This document shows positions 17,804 through 30,329 of a stretch of 54,148 bases of DNA, piece by piece. The notes below the pieces were generated by a model, which did no database searches, was not told where the DNA came from, and worked only from the letters and a program-made list of their open reading frames with translations. Made by a program: the position numbers and the translations under genes. Positions within the stretch are counted from its first letter, which is position 1. The number at the start of each line of letters is the position of its first letter. Source of the stretch: Bacillota bacterium (GTDB taxonomy: Bacteria > Bacillota > Sulfobacillia > JAJYWN01 > JAJZPE01). The stretch spans positions 1-54,148 of the forward strand of contig JAJYMC010000030.1 in NCBI GenBank assembly GCA_021787335.1. The letters are read 5' to 3'.

Positions 17804-17906
17804 AAAGGGTTATGTGCCGCCGCCGGGCCTTGGCGGGACACCGCTAAAGCCGCCGCCCTGGGTAAGAAGCAATATAACCCGGCCGCAAGACAAGAAGCCG
17901 GATTGA
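17739..17906 (+). CDS. Small Pro/Lys-rich protein paired with DUF6338
   Basis: This 55-residue product starts at ATGATG with a perfect AAGGAGGT ribosome site, and overlaps the end of the DUF6338 gene in another frame. The sequence KPKKRSRREDYHPLEKGYVP, then PPGLGGTPLKPP, resembles short low-complexity proteins with KGYxP motifs seen next to DUF6338 genes. It probably acts with that membrane protein. No folded domain is evident. Confidence 0.6.
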   Translation: MMAGRIVKPKKRSRREDYHPLEKGYVPPPGLGGTPLKPPPWVRSNITRPQDKKPD

Positions 17907-17986
17907 GTGAGACATAAGCCGGCCAACCAACGAAAAATCGACCCCCGCGGGCCTGGGCAGACTAGGCGGCGGGGGTGATCTATTTC

Positions 17987-18478
17987 ATGTTCCTGTTCAT
18001 CAACCCGATCTGGCTCTGGCCCGGCTTGGCCGTCATCGTCTGGGTCGCGGCCCTGGCCCTGGTGCCGCCGCGGCGCTTCGGGGCGCTCCTGCCCATCGGC
18101 CTCCTCGGCGGCTTCTTCCTGACCCTGGCCATCCAGTACCTGGCCGTCGACGTCCTTGACCTGTGGCGCTTCAACCTCGCCTTCGCCGGCCCGACCATCT
18201 ACCTCGCGCCGCTGTGGCTGCTCATCGCCTACATCCCCGAGGTCATCCTGTTCATCCACTGGTACCCGGTCAACAACGTCTCACGGGTCTTCTACATCGT
18301 CCTCTTCGCCCTGGCCAACACCCTCGTCGAGTGGGCCTTCGTCGGCGCGGGCCTGCGCTACTACGTCCACTGGAACGTCCTCTTCACTTTCACCCTGGCC
18401 GTCGTCGTCCACCTGATCGTCCTCGGCCTCTACGTGGCCACCGGCGGCCGGGAGAAGCTCGCCACCGGCAAGGCCTGA
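17987..18478 (+). CDS. CBO0543-like integral membrane protein
   Basis: About 163 residues, mostly membrane helices (PIWLWPGLAVIVWVAALALV, GLLGGFFLTLAIQYLAVDVL, APLWLLIAYIPEVILFIHWY, VFYIVLFALANTLVEWAFV, VLFTFTLAVVVHLIVLGLYVA). Length and the YIPEVILFIHWYP-type stretch fit the CBO0543 family of Bacillota membrane proteins of unknown function. The ATG at 17987 sits 9 bases after GGGGGTGA; a GTG at 17975 would put this site inside the gene. Confidence 0.7.
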   Translation: MFLFINPIWLWPGLAVIVWVAALALVPPRRFGALLPIGLLGGFFLTLAIQYLAVDVLDLWRFNLAFAGPTIYLAPLWLLIAYIPEVILFIHWYPVNNVSRVFYIVLFALANTLVEWAFVGAGLRYYVHWNVLFTFTLAVVVHLIVLGLYVATGGREKLATGKA

Positions 18479-18581
18479 GGACGGCCCCGGTATGCCAGGG
18501 GCGCGGACGGGGTCCCCGGGCCCCGGCCGCGAGAGGAAAACGCCCACCCGCCGAGAATTCCAGGTACCCGGGGGTGATAGC

Positions 18582-19970
18582 TTGAGCCACGAACCCGAGC
18601 CATACCGGATCAAAGTCATCGAGCCGATCAGGAAGACCAGCCCCGAGGAGCGCCGGCGGATCATCAAAGAGGCCGGCTACAACCTCTTTGCCGTGCCGTC
18701 CGAGGACGTTTTCATCGACCTCCTCACCGACAGCGGCACCTCGGCCATGTCCGACCGGCAGTGGGCCGGTCTGATGGTCGGCGACGAGGCCTACGCCGGC
18801 AGCCGCAACTTCTTTAACCTCCGCGACGCGGTCGGCCGGGTGATGGGCTTCCCCTTCGTCATCCCGACCCACCAGGGGCGGGCGGCCGAGCACGTCCTCT
18901 TCTCGACGCTGGTCAAGCCGGGCCAGGTCGTCCCGAACAACATGCATTTCGACACGACCAAGGCCCACGTCGAGCACCGCGGGGCGAGGGCGGTCAACCT
19001 GGCCATCGACGCGGTCTACGACCCGGTCTCGCACAACCCGTTCAAGGGCGACATGGACCTCGACAAGCTTGAGGCCTTCCTCAAAACGAAGGTCGGCCCG
19101 GACGGCACCGCCCGGGCCGAGGTCCCGATGGTCATGGTCACGGTCACCTGCAACAGCGGCGGCGGCCAGCCAGTGTCCCTGGCCAACCTCCGCGGCGTGC
19201 GCCAGGTGGCCGACAGGTACGGCGTCCCGGTCTTCATCGACGCCGCCCGCTTCGCCGAGAACGCCTTCTTCATCAAGGAGCGCGAACCGGGCCAGCAGGG
19301 CCGGTCCATCGCCGACATCGTCAAAGAGATGTTCAGCTACGCCGACGGCTGCACGATGAGCGCCAAGAAGGACGCCCTGGTCAACATGGGCGGCTTCATC
19401 GCCATGCGCTCCGAGGAGCTGTACCGGCTGGCCACCGTCTGGGCCGTCCTCTTCGAGGGCTTCATCACCTACGGCGGCCTGGCCGGCCGCGACCTCGAGG
19501 CGATGGCCCGCGGGCTCGAGGAGGTCCTCAGCGAGGACTACCTCCGTGACCGCATCGGTCAAGTCCGCTACCTCGGCCAGCAGCTCCTCGACGCGGGTGT
19601 CCCGATCATCGAGCCCATCGGCGGCCACGCCGTCTACCTCGACGCCAAGCGCTTCCTGCCGCGCATCCCGCAGGACCGCTTCCCCGCCCAGGCCCTGACG
19701 GTGGAGCTTTACATCGAAGGCGGCGTCCGCGGCGTCGAGATCGGCACGGTCCTCGAGGGCAGCGACCCGGCCACCGGCGAGAACATCTATCCGACCCTGG
19801 AGATGGTCCGCCTGGCCATCCCCCGCCGCGTCTACACCAGCCGGCACATGGACTACGTGGCCGACGTGGTCAAGCGGGTCCACGCCCGCCGCGATTCCGT
19901 CCGCGGCCTGAAGTTCACCTATGAGCCGCCGGTCCTGCGCCACTTCACGGCGCGGTTCGAGCCGGCCTGA
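18582..19970 (+). CDS. tnaA: Tryptophanase
   Basis: This PLP enzyme of about 462 residues would split L-tryptophan into indole, pyruvate and ammonia. The PLP lysine is in TMSAKKD (Lys263). Three residues known to separate tryptophanase from tyrosine phenol-lyase all match tryptophanase: Asp124 in HFDTTKAH, Ile387 in GVEIGTV and His454 in VLRHFTARF. The paralog at 24591 has the phenol-lyase residues at the same places. The TTG at 18582 follows GGGGGTGA; the ATG frame back to 18492 is low-complexity. No TnaC-like leader peptide was found. Confidence 0.88.
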   Translation: MSHEPEPYRIKVIEPIRKTSPEERRRIIKEAGYNLFAVPSEDVFIDLLTDSGTSAMSDRQWAGLMVGDEAYAGSRNFFNLRDAVGRVMGFPFVIPTHQGRAAEHVLFSTLVKPGQVVPNNMHFDTTKAHVEHRGARAVNLAIDAVYDPVSHNPFKGDMDLDKLEAFLKTKVGPDGTARAEVPMVMVTVTCNSGGGQPVSLANLRGVRQVADRYGVPVFIDAARFAENAFFIKEREPGQQGRSIADIVKEMFSYADGCTMSAKKDALVNMGGFIAMRSEELYRLATVWAVLFEGFITYGGLAGRDLEAMARGLEEVLSEDYLRDRIGQVRYLGQQLLDAGVPIIEPIGGHAVYLDAKRFLPRIPQDRFPAQALTVELYIEGGVRGVEIGTVLEGSDPATGENIYPTLEMVRLAIPRRVYTSRHMDYVADVVKRVHARRDSVRGLKFTYEPPVLRHFTARFEPA

Positions 19971-19985
19971 GGCCGGTCGAACCCG

Positions 19986-20069
19986 CCCGGCGCCCAACCC
20001 GGCGCCCAACCCGGCGCCCAACCCGGCGCCCAACCCGGCGCCCAACCCGGCGCCCAACCCGGCGCCCCG
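19986..20069. repeat. 12-bp tandem repeat, six perfect copies plus a partial
   Basis: The unit CCCGGCGCCCAA is repeated head to tail immediately after the tnaA stop, with a degenerate seventh copy. Each unit contains the palindrome GGCGCC. It lies in the intergenic space between tnaA and the convergent ger operon. Confidence 0.95.
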
Positions 20070-20093
20070 CCAAACCCCCACCAACGCTGAACG

Positions 20094-20126
20094 AGCCCGG
20101 CCTATGCGCCGGGCTTACCGGTTTTT
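20094..20126. terminator. Hairpin between tnaA and the ger operon
   Basis: The stem AGCCCGGC (20094-20101)/GCCGGGCT (20108-20115) is followed by ACCGGTTTTT. It covers the stop of the convergent germination gene and may serve both transcripts. Confidence 0.6.
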
Positions 20127-21392
20127 CCGGCGCCGGCCCGCCCCGCCTCCTGATGTCCCCGCTTCGAGCCGCGCCTTCCAGCGGGCCACGGCCCGGTCCC
20201 CGATGATGTCCTCCGCCTCCGACCCGGGGCCGGTCACCGCCTCACCCCAGAGGATGATCCCCCTGGGTGGCTTCGCTCTTCCGGCGCCGTATGGGCCATT
20301 GCGCCGGCCCAGGCCCAGTCCGCGGGCCCAGGCGACGGCGTGGATGGTCATCGGGACCCCTATGGCGGCGAGGAAGCCCAGGGCGGTGAAGTAGGGGAAC
20401 GTCTTGATGAAGGCGGCCGTGTTCGGCACCAGCAGGCTGATGACGACGGCCAGGCCGGTCCAGCCAAGGGTGATCCAAGGACGGCCGGCCCGGGGCAAGC
20501 CGGTGAGCTCGATGGTGGCGGTGGTCATCGCCCACAGATTGAGGGCCAGGTTGATGTAGACGAGGACGATGTTGCCGACGAGGACGAGGATCCCCAACCG
20601 TTCGATCAGGAAGCCCTCGACCCTGAGCAGGCGGAGGACGCTGGCCGGGGGGTAGGCCACCCGCAGCACTCCGATGAAGCCGAAGCTGCCGACGCAGTTC
20701 ACGAGGACCAGGTAGGCGATCCCCAAGAGGACCACGAAGGCCAGGAAGACGGCCCGCGGTCCGAGGTTCAGGCGCTTCACGAACGGGGTCACCATCAACA
20801 GGACGTGGACGTTCAGGAATAGATAAAACGTAGCAAAGCCGGACTCGACCACCGGCAGGAGATGGGGGGCGTGGATGACGATGAACGGAGGGTAAACCTT
20901 GGTGAGCGCGAAGGAGTAGATGGCCAACGTGACCAAGACGGCCAGGCCCAGGACGATCTCAGCCGAGCGGGCGATCCCGAAGATCCCCTGTTGGGCCTGA
21001 TAGGCCGAGAGGCCGAGGAGGGCCACGATCAGGACCACTTCCGGGGTGACCGGGAAGAAAACACTTTTCAACAGGTCAAGGAAATTCCTCGCGGCAAAGC
21101 CGACGAAGGCCAGGGTGAAGGCGATTTCGGCGAGGAGCACGGGGTACGCCAGCCAGCCCAGGGCGATCTTGAAGGAGCCGATGGCCGACAGCCCCGGGAA
21201 GAGCTGCCCCCAGCGGACGCTCATCCAGGCGGCGGCCAGGCCCAGAGCCCACGCCAAGAGGAGGCCGTAATAGGCGTCAAACCCTCCCTTCATGACCAGC
21301 TCCCGTGGAAAGGTGAAGAGCCCGAGGGCCATCGTGGCGCCGAGGGTCAGGTAGAAGAGCTCGGAACTGGTCATGCCGTGACCATTGCCCAT
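20115..21392 (-). CDS. Spore germination receptor, B subunit (GerAB/GerKB-type permease)
   Basis: About 425 residues with roughly ten membrane helices of the APC superfamily endospore germination permease type (SSELFYLTLGATMALGLFTFPREL, AEIAFTLAFVGFAARNFL, FLNVHVLLMVTPFVKRLNLG). The B subunit sits in the spore inner membrane and forms the germinant-binding pocket. A hydrophilic C-terminal extension of about 70 residues (RRNGPYGAGRAKPPRG onward) is longer than usual. The ATG at 21392 has GAGGGG upstream; a GTG at 21401 is also possible. It is the last gene of operon 1, whose order is A-C-B. Confidence 0.85.
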   Translation of the reverse strand: MGNGHGMTSSELFYLTLGATMALGLFTFPRELVMKGGFDAYYGLLLAWALGLAAAWMSVRWGQLFPGLSAIGSFKIALGWLAYPVLLAEIAFTLAFVGFAARNFLDLLKSVFFPVTPEVVLIVALLGLSAYQAQQGIFGIARSAEIVLGLAVLVTLAIYSFALTKVYPPFIVIHAPHLLPVVESGFATFYLFLNVHVLLMVTPFVKRLNLGPRAVFLAFVVLLGIAYLVLVNCVGSFGFIGVLRVAYPPASVLRLLRVEGFLIERLGILVLVGNIVLVYINLALNLWAMTTATIELTGLPRAGRPWITLGWTGLAVVISLLVPNTAAFIKTFPYFTALGFLAAIGVPMTIHAVAWARGLGLGRRNGPYGAGRAKPPRGIILWGEAVTGPGSEAEDIIGDRAVARWKARLEAGTSGGGAGRRRKNR

Positions 21393-21404
21393 GGCCGTCA
21401 CCCC

Positions 21405-22630
21405 TCAACTGATGAGTCCTTTGCGCTTCAGCCGGACCGTGGCCCTGACCTCGACCGGCACCGTGGGGAAGAGCGAACTCCAATCAATCTTCTCCCACAG
21501 CTCGGGTCTCTGGTAGAGGACCATCGACCCCAGCCCCAGGACGTCGGAGCCCGCTTCCTGGAGCCTTCTCAGGGTCTCGCGGGCCTGCGCCTCGATGGCC
21601 CTGGCGGCTTCGTTCTGGATGCGGACGAAATCGCCCTCCGTGGTGGTCAGCGTGGTCGACCTGACCTCGCCGATTCTCCCCTTGCCCATGAGGTCGATCC
21701 GGAAACGAATTTGACCGCCCTCGGTTATGAGCCGCACCTTCCTGCGGATCACCAGGTGCAAGACCTCGTCGTACTCGCCGCTTTCGGACGGGCCCAGCCG
21801 GAGCGAGTCATGCTCCGCCTTGCCCAGTAGATAGAGCAGGCCGGTGGTCTCCTCAAAACTGAGCCAGTCGACGAGCCGCCAGGCCTGATCATTAAGGAGC
21901 GCAACCCCCCCGACCACCGGCTCTGTCCTGTCCTGACCTCCTCCTCCCGGTTGGGTCGTCGCCGCGGCGCCCCCTTCGGTGGTCGTGCCGGGCATGAAGA
22001 CCGTCGGTAACCCCTGGTCGAAGCCAGGCTCCCAGCCCCTGATGTAGAACTCGGCCAGGCGGACCCGGACGGTGTTTGGATGCTGATCGGCGACGGTGAA
22101 GGTCGAGTGCAGGGAGGTGGACGCCATCTTGTCCGGCGGCGAGCTGAGCGCCAGGATGTCCTTGCCCTTGGCCCCCCTGGCAATCATGCTGAAGGCCGCT
22201 TTGTCCAGCTCCGCATAGCGAGCCAGCTCCTCGACGATCGGACGAAGCCCCTCCATGGCCAGACCCTCGCCGAAGATGACCACCCGCACGTGACCGAGGA
22301 AGATCTGCCGGCCGTTGACTGTCTGCAGGTTTTTCAGGGCTTCGAGGAAGGTCTCGCCGTTCGCCGAGGTTATATAGAAAGGCGGCCCCCCGGCGGCGGC
22401 GCCCCCAGCGCCGCCCCCGGCCGCCCCCTTGATCGCCTGTGGGATGACGATCTGGAGGGTCACCTCATAGCGGCCCTGCCCGGTCTCACCTTTGTCGACG
22501 GCCATGCCGACGACCAGGGCCCTCGTGGTCACCGGGTGATAGTCCCAACAGCCGCTTGTGGAGAGGACCAGGACAAGGCATAGGATGACCAAGGCGGTCC
22601 GTTTCCGGCTCCGTCTGGCGCTCCTCGGTC

Positions 22631-22634
<4 letters not shown>
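21405..22634 (-). CDS. Ger(x)C family spore germination lipoprotein (operon 1)
   Basis: This 409-residue lipoprotein has the signal peptide KRTALVILCLVLVLSTSGCWD and lipobox cysteine Cys29. It is followed by the usual GerC layout: VVGMAVDKG, EALKNLQTVNGRQIFLGHVRVVIFGEGLA, and a C-terminal EAARAIEAQARETLRRLQ helix with DVLGLG. The C subunit is anchored on the outer face of the spore inner membrane and completes the receptor. A Gly/Ala-rich insert (GAAGGGAGGAAAGG) and a Gly/Thr-rich loop are unusual. It overlaps gerA1 by a few bases. Confidence 0.9.
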
Positions 22635-25967
<3,333 letters not shown>

Positions 25968-25988
25968 CGCGGAGCCGATTTTCGCTTG

Positions 25989-26013
25989 CGCCCGGCGGGA
26001 TGCCCGCCGGCTC
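25989..26013. terminator. Hairpin between convergent tpl and ger operon 2
   Basis: The 8-bp stem CCGGCGGG/CCCGCCGG has a 3-base loop at 26000-26002. No T tract is present, so termination may be weak. Confidence 0.5.
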
Positions 26014-26022
26014 AACCGGTGG

Positions 26023-27258
26023 TCATCGAGGCCAGGTGGCTGTGGTCGTCAGGCCAAACCGCGACAGCTTGGCCTTCACGCTGACCTCAACCGGCAGGGC
26101 CCGGAACTCATCGCTCCACCTGGTGCCGAGTTCTTTCCACAGTTGCGGGTACCGGCGGTGCACGGCCGCCCCGAAGCCGAAGACGTCTGCTCCCAGCTCC
26201 TTGGCCTTGTCCACGCTGGCCTGTATTTCGGCCGCTATGGCCTGGCTCTGAGCCGCTTCAAGCTGTGAGAACATCTCCGGCTTGGTGAGGTCGCCCGACG
26301 AGAGCTGCTCCTCCAGGTTTCCTTCCTCCGTTATCTCCACCCTCACCACCAGACGCCCCTCTTTGAGCTGGGGCGTCACTTTACCATGGGCCCGAATGAT
26401 CTCCAGACTCACATCGCCGGCTTCACTCCCGGGCGATCTGACCACGATGATCCCGTTCTTGACTTCGCCCCGTACCCAAAGCAGCCCCCTGGTCTCCCGA
26501 TCGTCCATCCAGCCCACCATCCGGTCGCCCAGGAAGACGGCGGTATCCCGCAAGCGGAAGGTGAAACGTTGCTTACCCTGCCCCCCGCTACCGACGCCGC
26601 TCCTATCGCCACCCTCCGTATCTTCCGCGGAAGGGGTTTCCTCCAAAGGGATGACCTCGATGCCGGGGGCGAAAGGCTCCTGGCCTTCGGCCGAGAGGGC
26701 GAGGCAGAAGTCGTGCAGCCGGACGGCCGGGACGAACGAAGTGGCATAGGAGGCCTTGACCATGGAATCCATAGCTTTGGCGGGTATCTTCTCTAACTCG
26801 TGCTCGGCCTTGAGAACGGGTTCCGCCTCACCCTTGGTCACCAGCACCCAGATCAGGTCCCGTAATTCACGGTAACGGTTTATGAAGTCGAGAAAGGGGG
26901 CGATACCGTCACGGGCCATCTCCTCGCCGATCACGACCGTATAGGCTTGGCTCCACCTGATCTCGCGGGACGATTGGAGAGCCGCCCGACGGGCAGCGTC
27001 GAAAACCGTGCTTCCCCCGACGGAAAGGATCCACACCGCCGGAGAGCTACCGCCCCCCATCGCCGGGGGTTTCACCTCGCCGGCCCGGATCAGTTGCAAG
27101 GTGAGCCGGACGGCATCGGGAGGCTGGCCCTTATCCAGGCCTACGGCGGCAAGGAGCCCCAGGCGGCTGAGTTCCACCCGGTTCCAGCAACCGAAGGTGA
27201 AGACCAGGAGGAGAAGGATAAGCGCCGCAAGCCGGGCTGTCCGGCTGGTGAGGGTCAT
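26023..27258 (-). CDS. Ger(x)C family spore germination lipoprotein (operon 2)
   Basis: This 411-residue protein has signal peptide and lipobox LLLLVFTFGCW (Cys24), then RVELSRLGLLAAVGLDKG, AARRAALQSSREIRWSQAYTVVIGEEMA and the C-terminal helix AQSQAIAAEIQASVDKAKEL with GADVFGFG. This is the typical GerC order. It overlaps gerB2 by four bases and is the last gene of operon 2 (order A-B-C). Only distantly similar to the operon-1 paralog, so the receptors probably differ in germinant. Confidence 0.9.
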   Translation of the reverse strand: MTLTSRTARLAALILLLLVFTFGCWNRVELSRLGLLAAVGLDKGQPPDAVRLTLQLIRAGEVKPPAMGGGSSPAVWILSVGGSTVFDAARRAALQSSREIRWSQAYTVVIGEEMARDGIAPFLDFINRYRELRDLIWVLVTKGEAEPVLKAEHELEKIPAKAMDSMVKASYATSFVPAVRLHDFCLALSAEGQEPFAPGIEVIPLEETPSAEDTEGGDRSGVGSGGQGKQRFTFRLRDTAVFLGDRMVGWMDDRETRGLLWVRGEVKNGIIVVRSPGSEAGDVSLEIIRAHGKVTPQLKEGRLVVRVEITEEGNLEEQLSSGDLTKPEMFSQLEAAQSQAIAAEIQASVDKAKELGADVFGFGAAVHRRYPQLWKELGTRWSDEFRALPVEVSVKAKLSRFGLTTTATWPR

Positions 27259-28361
27259 CCCGATTTCCGCCTCCCTGTCCGCCTGAGTAGTGTTACCAGG
27301 AGCAATAGGGCAGGTATCACGGTGGTGAAGACGAGGACATACGGAGCCCAGATGCGGTAGGAAGCGAATTCAATGAGAGCGGGTAAGTTGGGGAACTGGT
27401 AGATGGAGAGAACGACGGCGAGCAGGCCAAGAGGGAGGACGAGGGGCCTCCAGCTCGGCAAGTTCGTCGCCTGGGCCAGGGCTAGGGCAGCCAGGTAGTA
27501 CCACACCGACAGCTTAACGAACGCCCCCAACACCCAAATGAGGACATGCAGCATCTCTATGCGTTCAACGAATTCGCCTATGGAGATCATGCGAATAAGG
27601 GTGAAATAGGCGAAGGTCCGGCTGCGGCTCTCTTCAGGGCCGAGCACGCCCAGCACGGGTAGGGTAACCAGCAAGACGAAAAAGGTAGCAAGGGTGAAAG
27701 CGCCCACGGCCACGCGGGTGGCCTTGTCTTTCCGGCGTAGCAGGGGAGCTATCATTCCCAGGACGGCTACCTCCGCCATGCGAGCCGCGATGGTGCCTCC
27801 CCCGTGCAGCACCGGCCCCAAGCCATTCTCCAGGACAGGTTGGAACATCCTGAGGTCGAAGTCCTTGATCGCCAGGACAGGGACCAGGAGTACCACGAGC
27901 AGTATCGGCGGGACGAGCACCTCGGCGATTGTCCCGATGGGACCTATGCCGTTGCGGGCGGCGGACGCGCCCACGATAACCAGGGGTAGGGTGAAAGCAA
28001 GGAGGGGGGTTTGGGGTAGGACTGCCGCGGTCATGAACAGCCCCACCTTGCTCAGAGTTATGGCGGTGAAGTGAAAGAAGAACCAGGCGTAGAGGAACCC
28101 GATGACCTTTCCGGCCGGACCCAGAACCACCTCGGCCTGCTGGACCAGACTGTGTTCGGGATAACGGGAGGTCAGGGCCAGCACGGGCAGGGCCAACAAG
28201 AAGACGATGGGCAGGCTGATGATCTCCGAGATCCATACGTCCTGGTTGGCTGGCGGGCTGGTCAGTTCAGGCAGGAAGACGATGACGTGGATGAGCCGCA
28301 AGATGACCATCAGGAGGACCGCCTGCCGGACCGTGAGCCTACCTTCGTCCAGAGGCTTCAC
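27255..28361 (-). CDS. Spore germination receptor, B subunit (operon 2)
   Basis: This 368-residue endospore germination permease has about ten helices. Landmarks are LTVRQAVLLMVILRLIHVIVFLPEL, a GKVIGFLYAWFFFHFTAITLSKVG core and a short basic C-terminus (LLRRTGRRKSG). The GTG start overlaps gerA2 by four bases. It has the usual family length, unlike the B subunit of operon 1, which carries a long tail. Confidence 0.88.
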   Translation of the reverse strand: MKPLDEGRLTVRQAVLLMVILRLIHVIVFLPELTSPPANQDVWISEIISLPIVFLLALPVLALTSRYPEHSLVQQAEVVLGPAGKVIGFLYAWFFFHFTAITLSKVGLFMTAAVLPQTPLLAFTLPLVIVGASAARNGIGPIGTIAEVLVPPILLVVLLVPVLAIKDFDLRMFQPVLENGLGPVLHGGGTIAARMAEVAVLGMIAPLLRRKDKATRVAVGAFTLATFFVLLVTLPVLGVLGPEESRSRTFAYFTLIRMISIGEFVERIEMLHVLIWVLGAFVKLSVWYYLAALALAQATNLPSWRPLVLPLGLLAVVLSIYQFPNLPALIEFASYRIWAPYVLVFTTVIPALLLLVTLLRRTGRRKSG

Positions 28362-29953
28362 GTTGTGGTGTTCCCTCCGTTCTCACTTCCTCCCCTGTCC
28401 GTGCCGGCCCGATTACCCGCCGGGTCTCTGGGGGCCGTCTCTTCCGGACAGGTAAGGATGCTCCAGACCGGGAGGGGTTCGGACGGCATCGTGCGCGGCG
28501 TTTCCACGGCCGTCGGGACGAAGGTCGAAAGATAGGGCACACCGAAGGAACGCAGAGAGGCCAGGTGTACGAGGAGCCCGGCGAAGAAGATCGCGGTCCC
28601 GTAGAATCCGATGATAGCGGTGAAAATGAGGGCCAGCAGGCGGAGGAGGACGCTGGGTTGGGTCAGAGCGGGCGCGGCGAAAGAAGCCACGGCGGAGAAA
28701 GCGACCACGATGATGACCTGGGCGGCAACCAGGCCGGCTTTGACGGCCGCATCACCAATGATCAGCGTACCCACGATGCTGATGGCCTGCCCGACGGGCC
28801 GGGGCAACCTGGAGCCGGCTTCTCGCACGATCTCGTAGGCCGCCCCCATGAGCAGGACCTCGACTGCCACCGGGAAAGGGGTTCCCTCGCGGGCCGCCAT
28901 CATCGTGATGATGAGGGGTCGCGGTATCATTTCCTGGTGGAACGTTTCCAGGGCCACATAAAAGGAAAGAGACAGGAGGCTGGCCAGCCAGGCCACGAAC
29001 CGCCCGCAGCGGAGGGTGACCGCGTGTATCCGGCGGATGTAAGGGTCTTCGGCGCTCTGGAACATCTCCATGAACAGATGGGGAACGGTGAGGACGAAAG
29101 GCGAGCCCTCACAGAGGATGGCCACCCGTCCTTGTAGTAACCTCAGCGCCGCCACGTCCGGCCTCTCGGTGGCTCCCACGGTCGAGAACGGGGACCACGA
29201 GCAATCTTCGATGAGTTTTTCGATCTGGCCCGACTCCAGGACGGCGGCGGGATCTATCCTTTCCAGGCGCCGCCTGAGTTCTTGAAGAACGCGATCTTCC
29301 GGCAACTTCTCGATATAGGCGAGGCACACCTTGGTGCCCGTGCGCCGTCCCAGCACCATGGCCTCCAGCCGGAGGTCGGCATTTCGTATCCTGCGGCGCA
29401 GGAGCGAGGTGTTTACGCGAAGGGATTCGGTAAATCCTTCCTGGGGTCCCCGGATTGTTACCTCAGTGTTCGGTGCCTCCACTGCCCGTGTCTGCCACGA
29501 TCGCGTTTCCAGCACGAGGGCGTGGGGTTCACCGTCTATGAACAGCGCGGTCTCTCCGATCAAGACCTCGGCCAGCACTTGGGACCAGATGGTAGCCTCT
29601 TTGAGGCTTGGAACCGCCAGGATACCGTGGCGAACGAGATCGCTGAGCTTGCCCATGGACGGATTGGTCACTCTCAGGAGGGGGTCGATAATATCGCGGG
29701 CGATCATGTCCTTGTTGACCAGCCCATCCACGAACAGAAGGAATGCCCGCAAGCGTTGGTCCTTGCCCAAACGCAACTGCCGGATGACCACATCTTCACC
29801 CCGGCCGCGCAGCGCCTGGGCTGTCCCGAGGTTGGCGTCAAGGCAGGACGACACCTTGCGGCCGGGGCTTTCCAGGTCGGGGGCAGAGCTTCCATGACCC
29901 AGATGGGTTCTCTTAGCCCGGCGGCTGAAGGTGCCCAGCAGGCGCTGTAGCAA
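28358..29953 (-). CDS. Spore germination receptor, A subunit (GerA family, operon 2)
   Basis: This 531-residue protein has an N-terminal cytoplasmic domain (VVIRQLRLGKDQRLRAFLLF, VDGLVNKDMI, TEVTIRGPQEGFTESLRVNT). The GerA-type membrane domain follows (AAREGTPFPVAVEVLLMGAA, RLPRPVGQAISIVGTLIIGD, LRSFGVPYLSTFVPT). The start is a TTG at 29953 directly after GGAGGGGGAGC. It is the first gene of operon 2; no clear sigma-G promoter could be assigned upstream. Confidence 0.9.
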   Translation of the reverse strand: MLQRLLGTFSRRAKRTHLGHGSSAPDLESPGRKVSSCLDANLGTAQALRGRGEDVVIRQLRLGKDQRLRAFLLFVDGLVNKDMIARDIIDPLLRVTNPSMGKLSDLVRHGILAVPSLKEATIWSQVLAEVLIGETALFIDGEPHALVLETRSWQTRAVEAPNTEVTIRGPQEGFTESLRVNTSLLRRRIRNADLRLEAMVLGRRTGTKVCLAYIEKLPEDRVLQELRRRLERIDPAAVLESGQIEKLIEDCSWSPFSTVGATERPDVAALRLLQGRVAILCEGSPFVLTVPHLFMEMFQSAEDPYIRRIHAVTLRCGRFVAWLASLLSLSFYVALETFHQEMIPRPLIITMMAAREGTPFPVAVEVLLMGAAYEIVREAGSRLPRPVGQAISIVGTLIIGDAAVKAGLVAAQVIIVVAFSAVASFAAPALTQPSVLLRLLALIFTAIIGFYGTAIFFAGLLVHLASLRSFGVPYLSTFVPTAVETPRTMPSEPLPVWSILTCPEETAPRDPAGNRAGTDRGGSENGGNTTT

Positions 29954-30039
29954 GCTCCCCCTCCGTTCATGCCCACCGTGAGACCGAGTGGATCGGTATC
30001 GTTACCTTGGTATCCTTTCAACCGGAGGCGACCATTAAC

Positions 30040-30189
30040 CGAAAGCTCGGCGATGACCTTCTTAACGTCGACCTCGGGACGGCCTCGACCTTTTGCGTCA
30101 TGAGAGAAGGCCTCTACCGAGGCACGACCATCGTCCCGGGGTGGCCGTCTACCGGTGGCTGGGTCGAGGCAAGCGGACGGCGGCCCTGA
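30040..30189 (+). pseudogene. Possible remnant of type III pantothenate kinase
   Basis: A short frame reads LLNVDLGTASTFCVMREGLY then RGTTIVPGW. This resembles the CoaX core VDFGTATTFD...GEYLGGAIAPG. It lacks the N-terminal ATP-binding segment and the rest of the protein, and ends in unrelated sequence. It lies in the 376-bp gap between ger operon 2 and the nucleotidyltransferase, where nothing else was recognised. The match rests on about 30 residues, so it is tentative. Confidence 0.35.
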
Positions 30190-30329
30190 TGCCGGCGTTG
30201 CGCCCGGAGCCGGCCCATTGGGGGGCGGGAAAAAGCAGAGGTTGAGGTCGGAGGGGGAAGCGGGGAGGGTGCCCCGTGGTATCGGCGCGACGCCGGGTCT
30301 CCCAATAGGGCGGTAGGAGGAATCCGTCA

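Noticed and set aside
19986-20069. CRISPR-like array
   Set aside because: Units are 12 bp with no spacers; it is a simple tandem repeat.
18390-20084. Long minus-strand frame opposite tnaA with repeated GAGLGAGL
   Set aside because: The repeats come from the 12-bp tandem array, and the rest is the shadow of tnaA.
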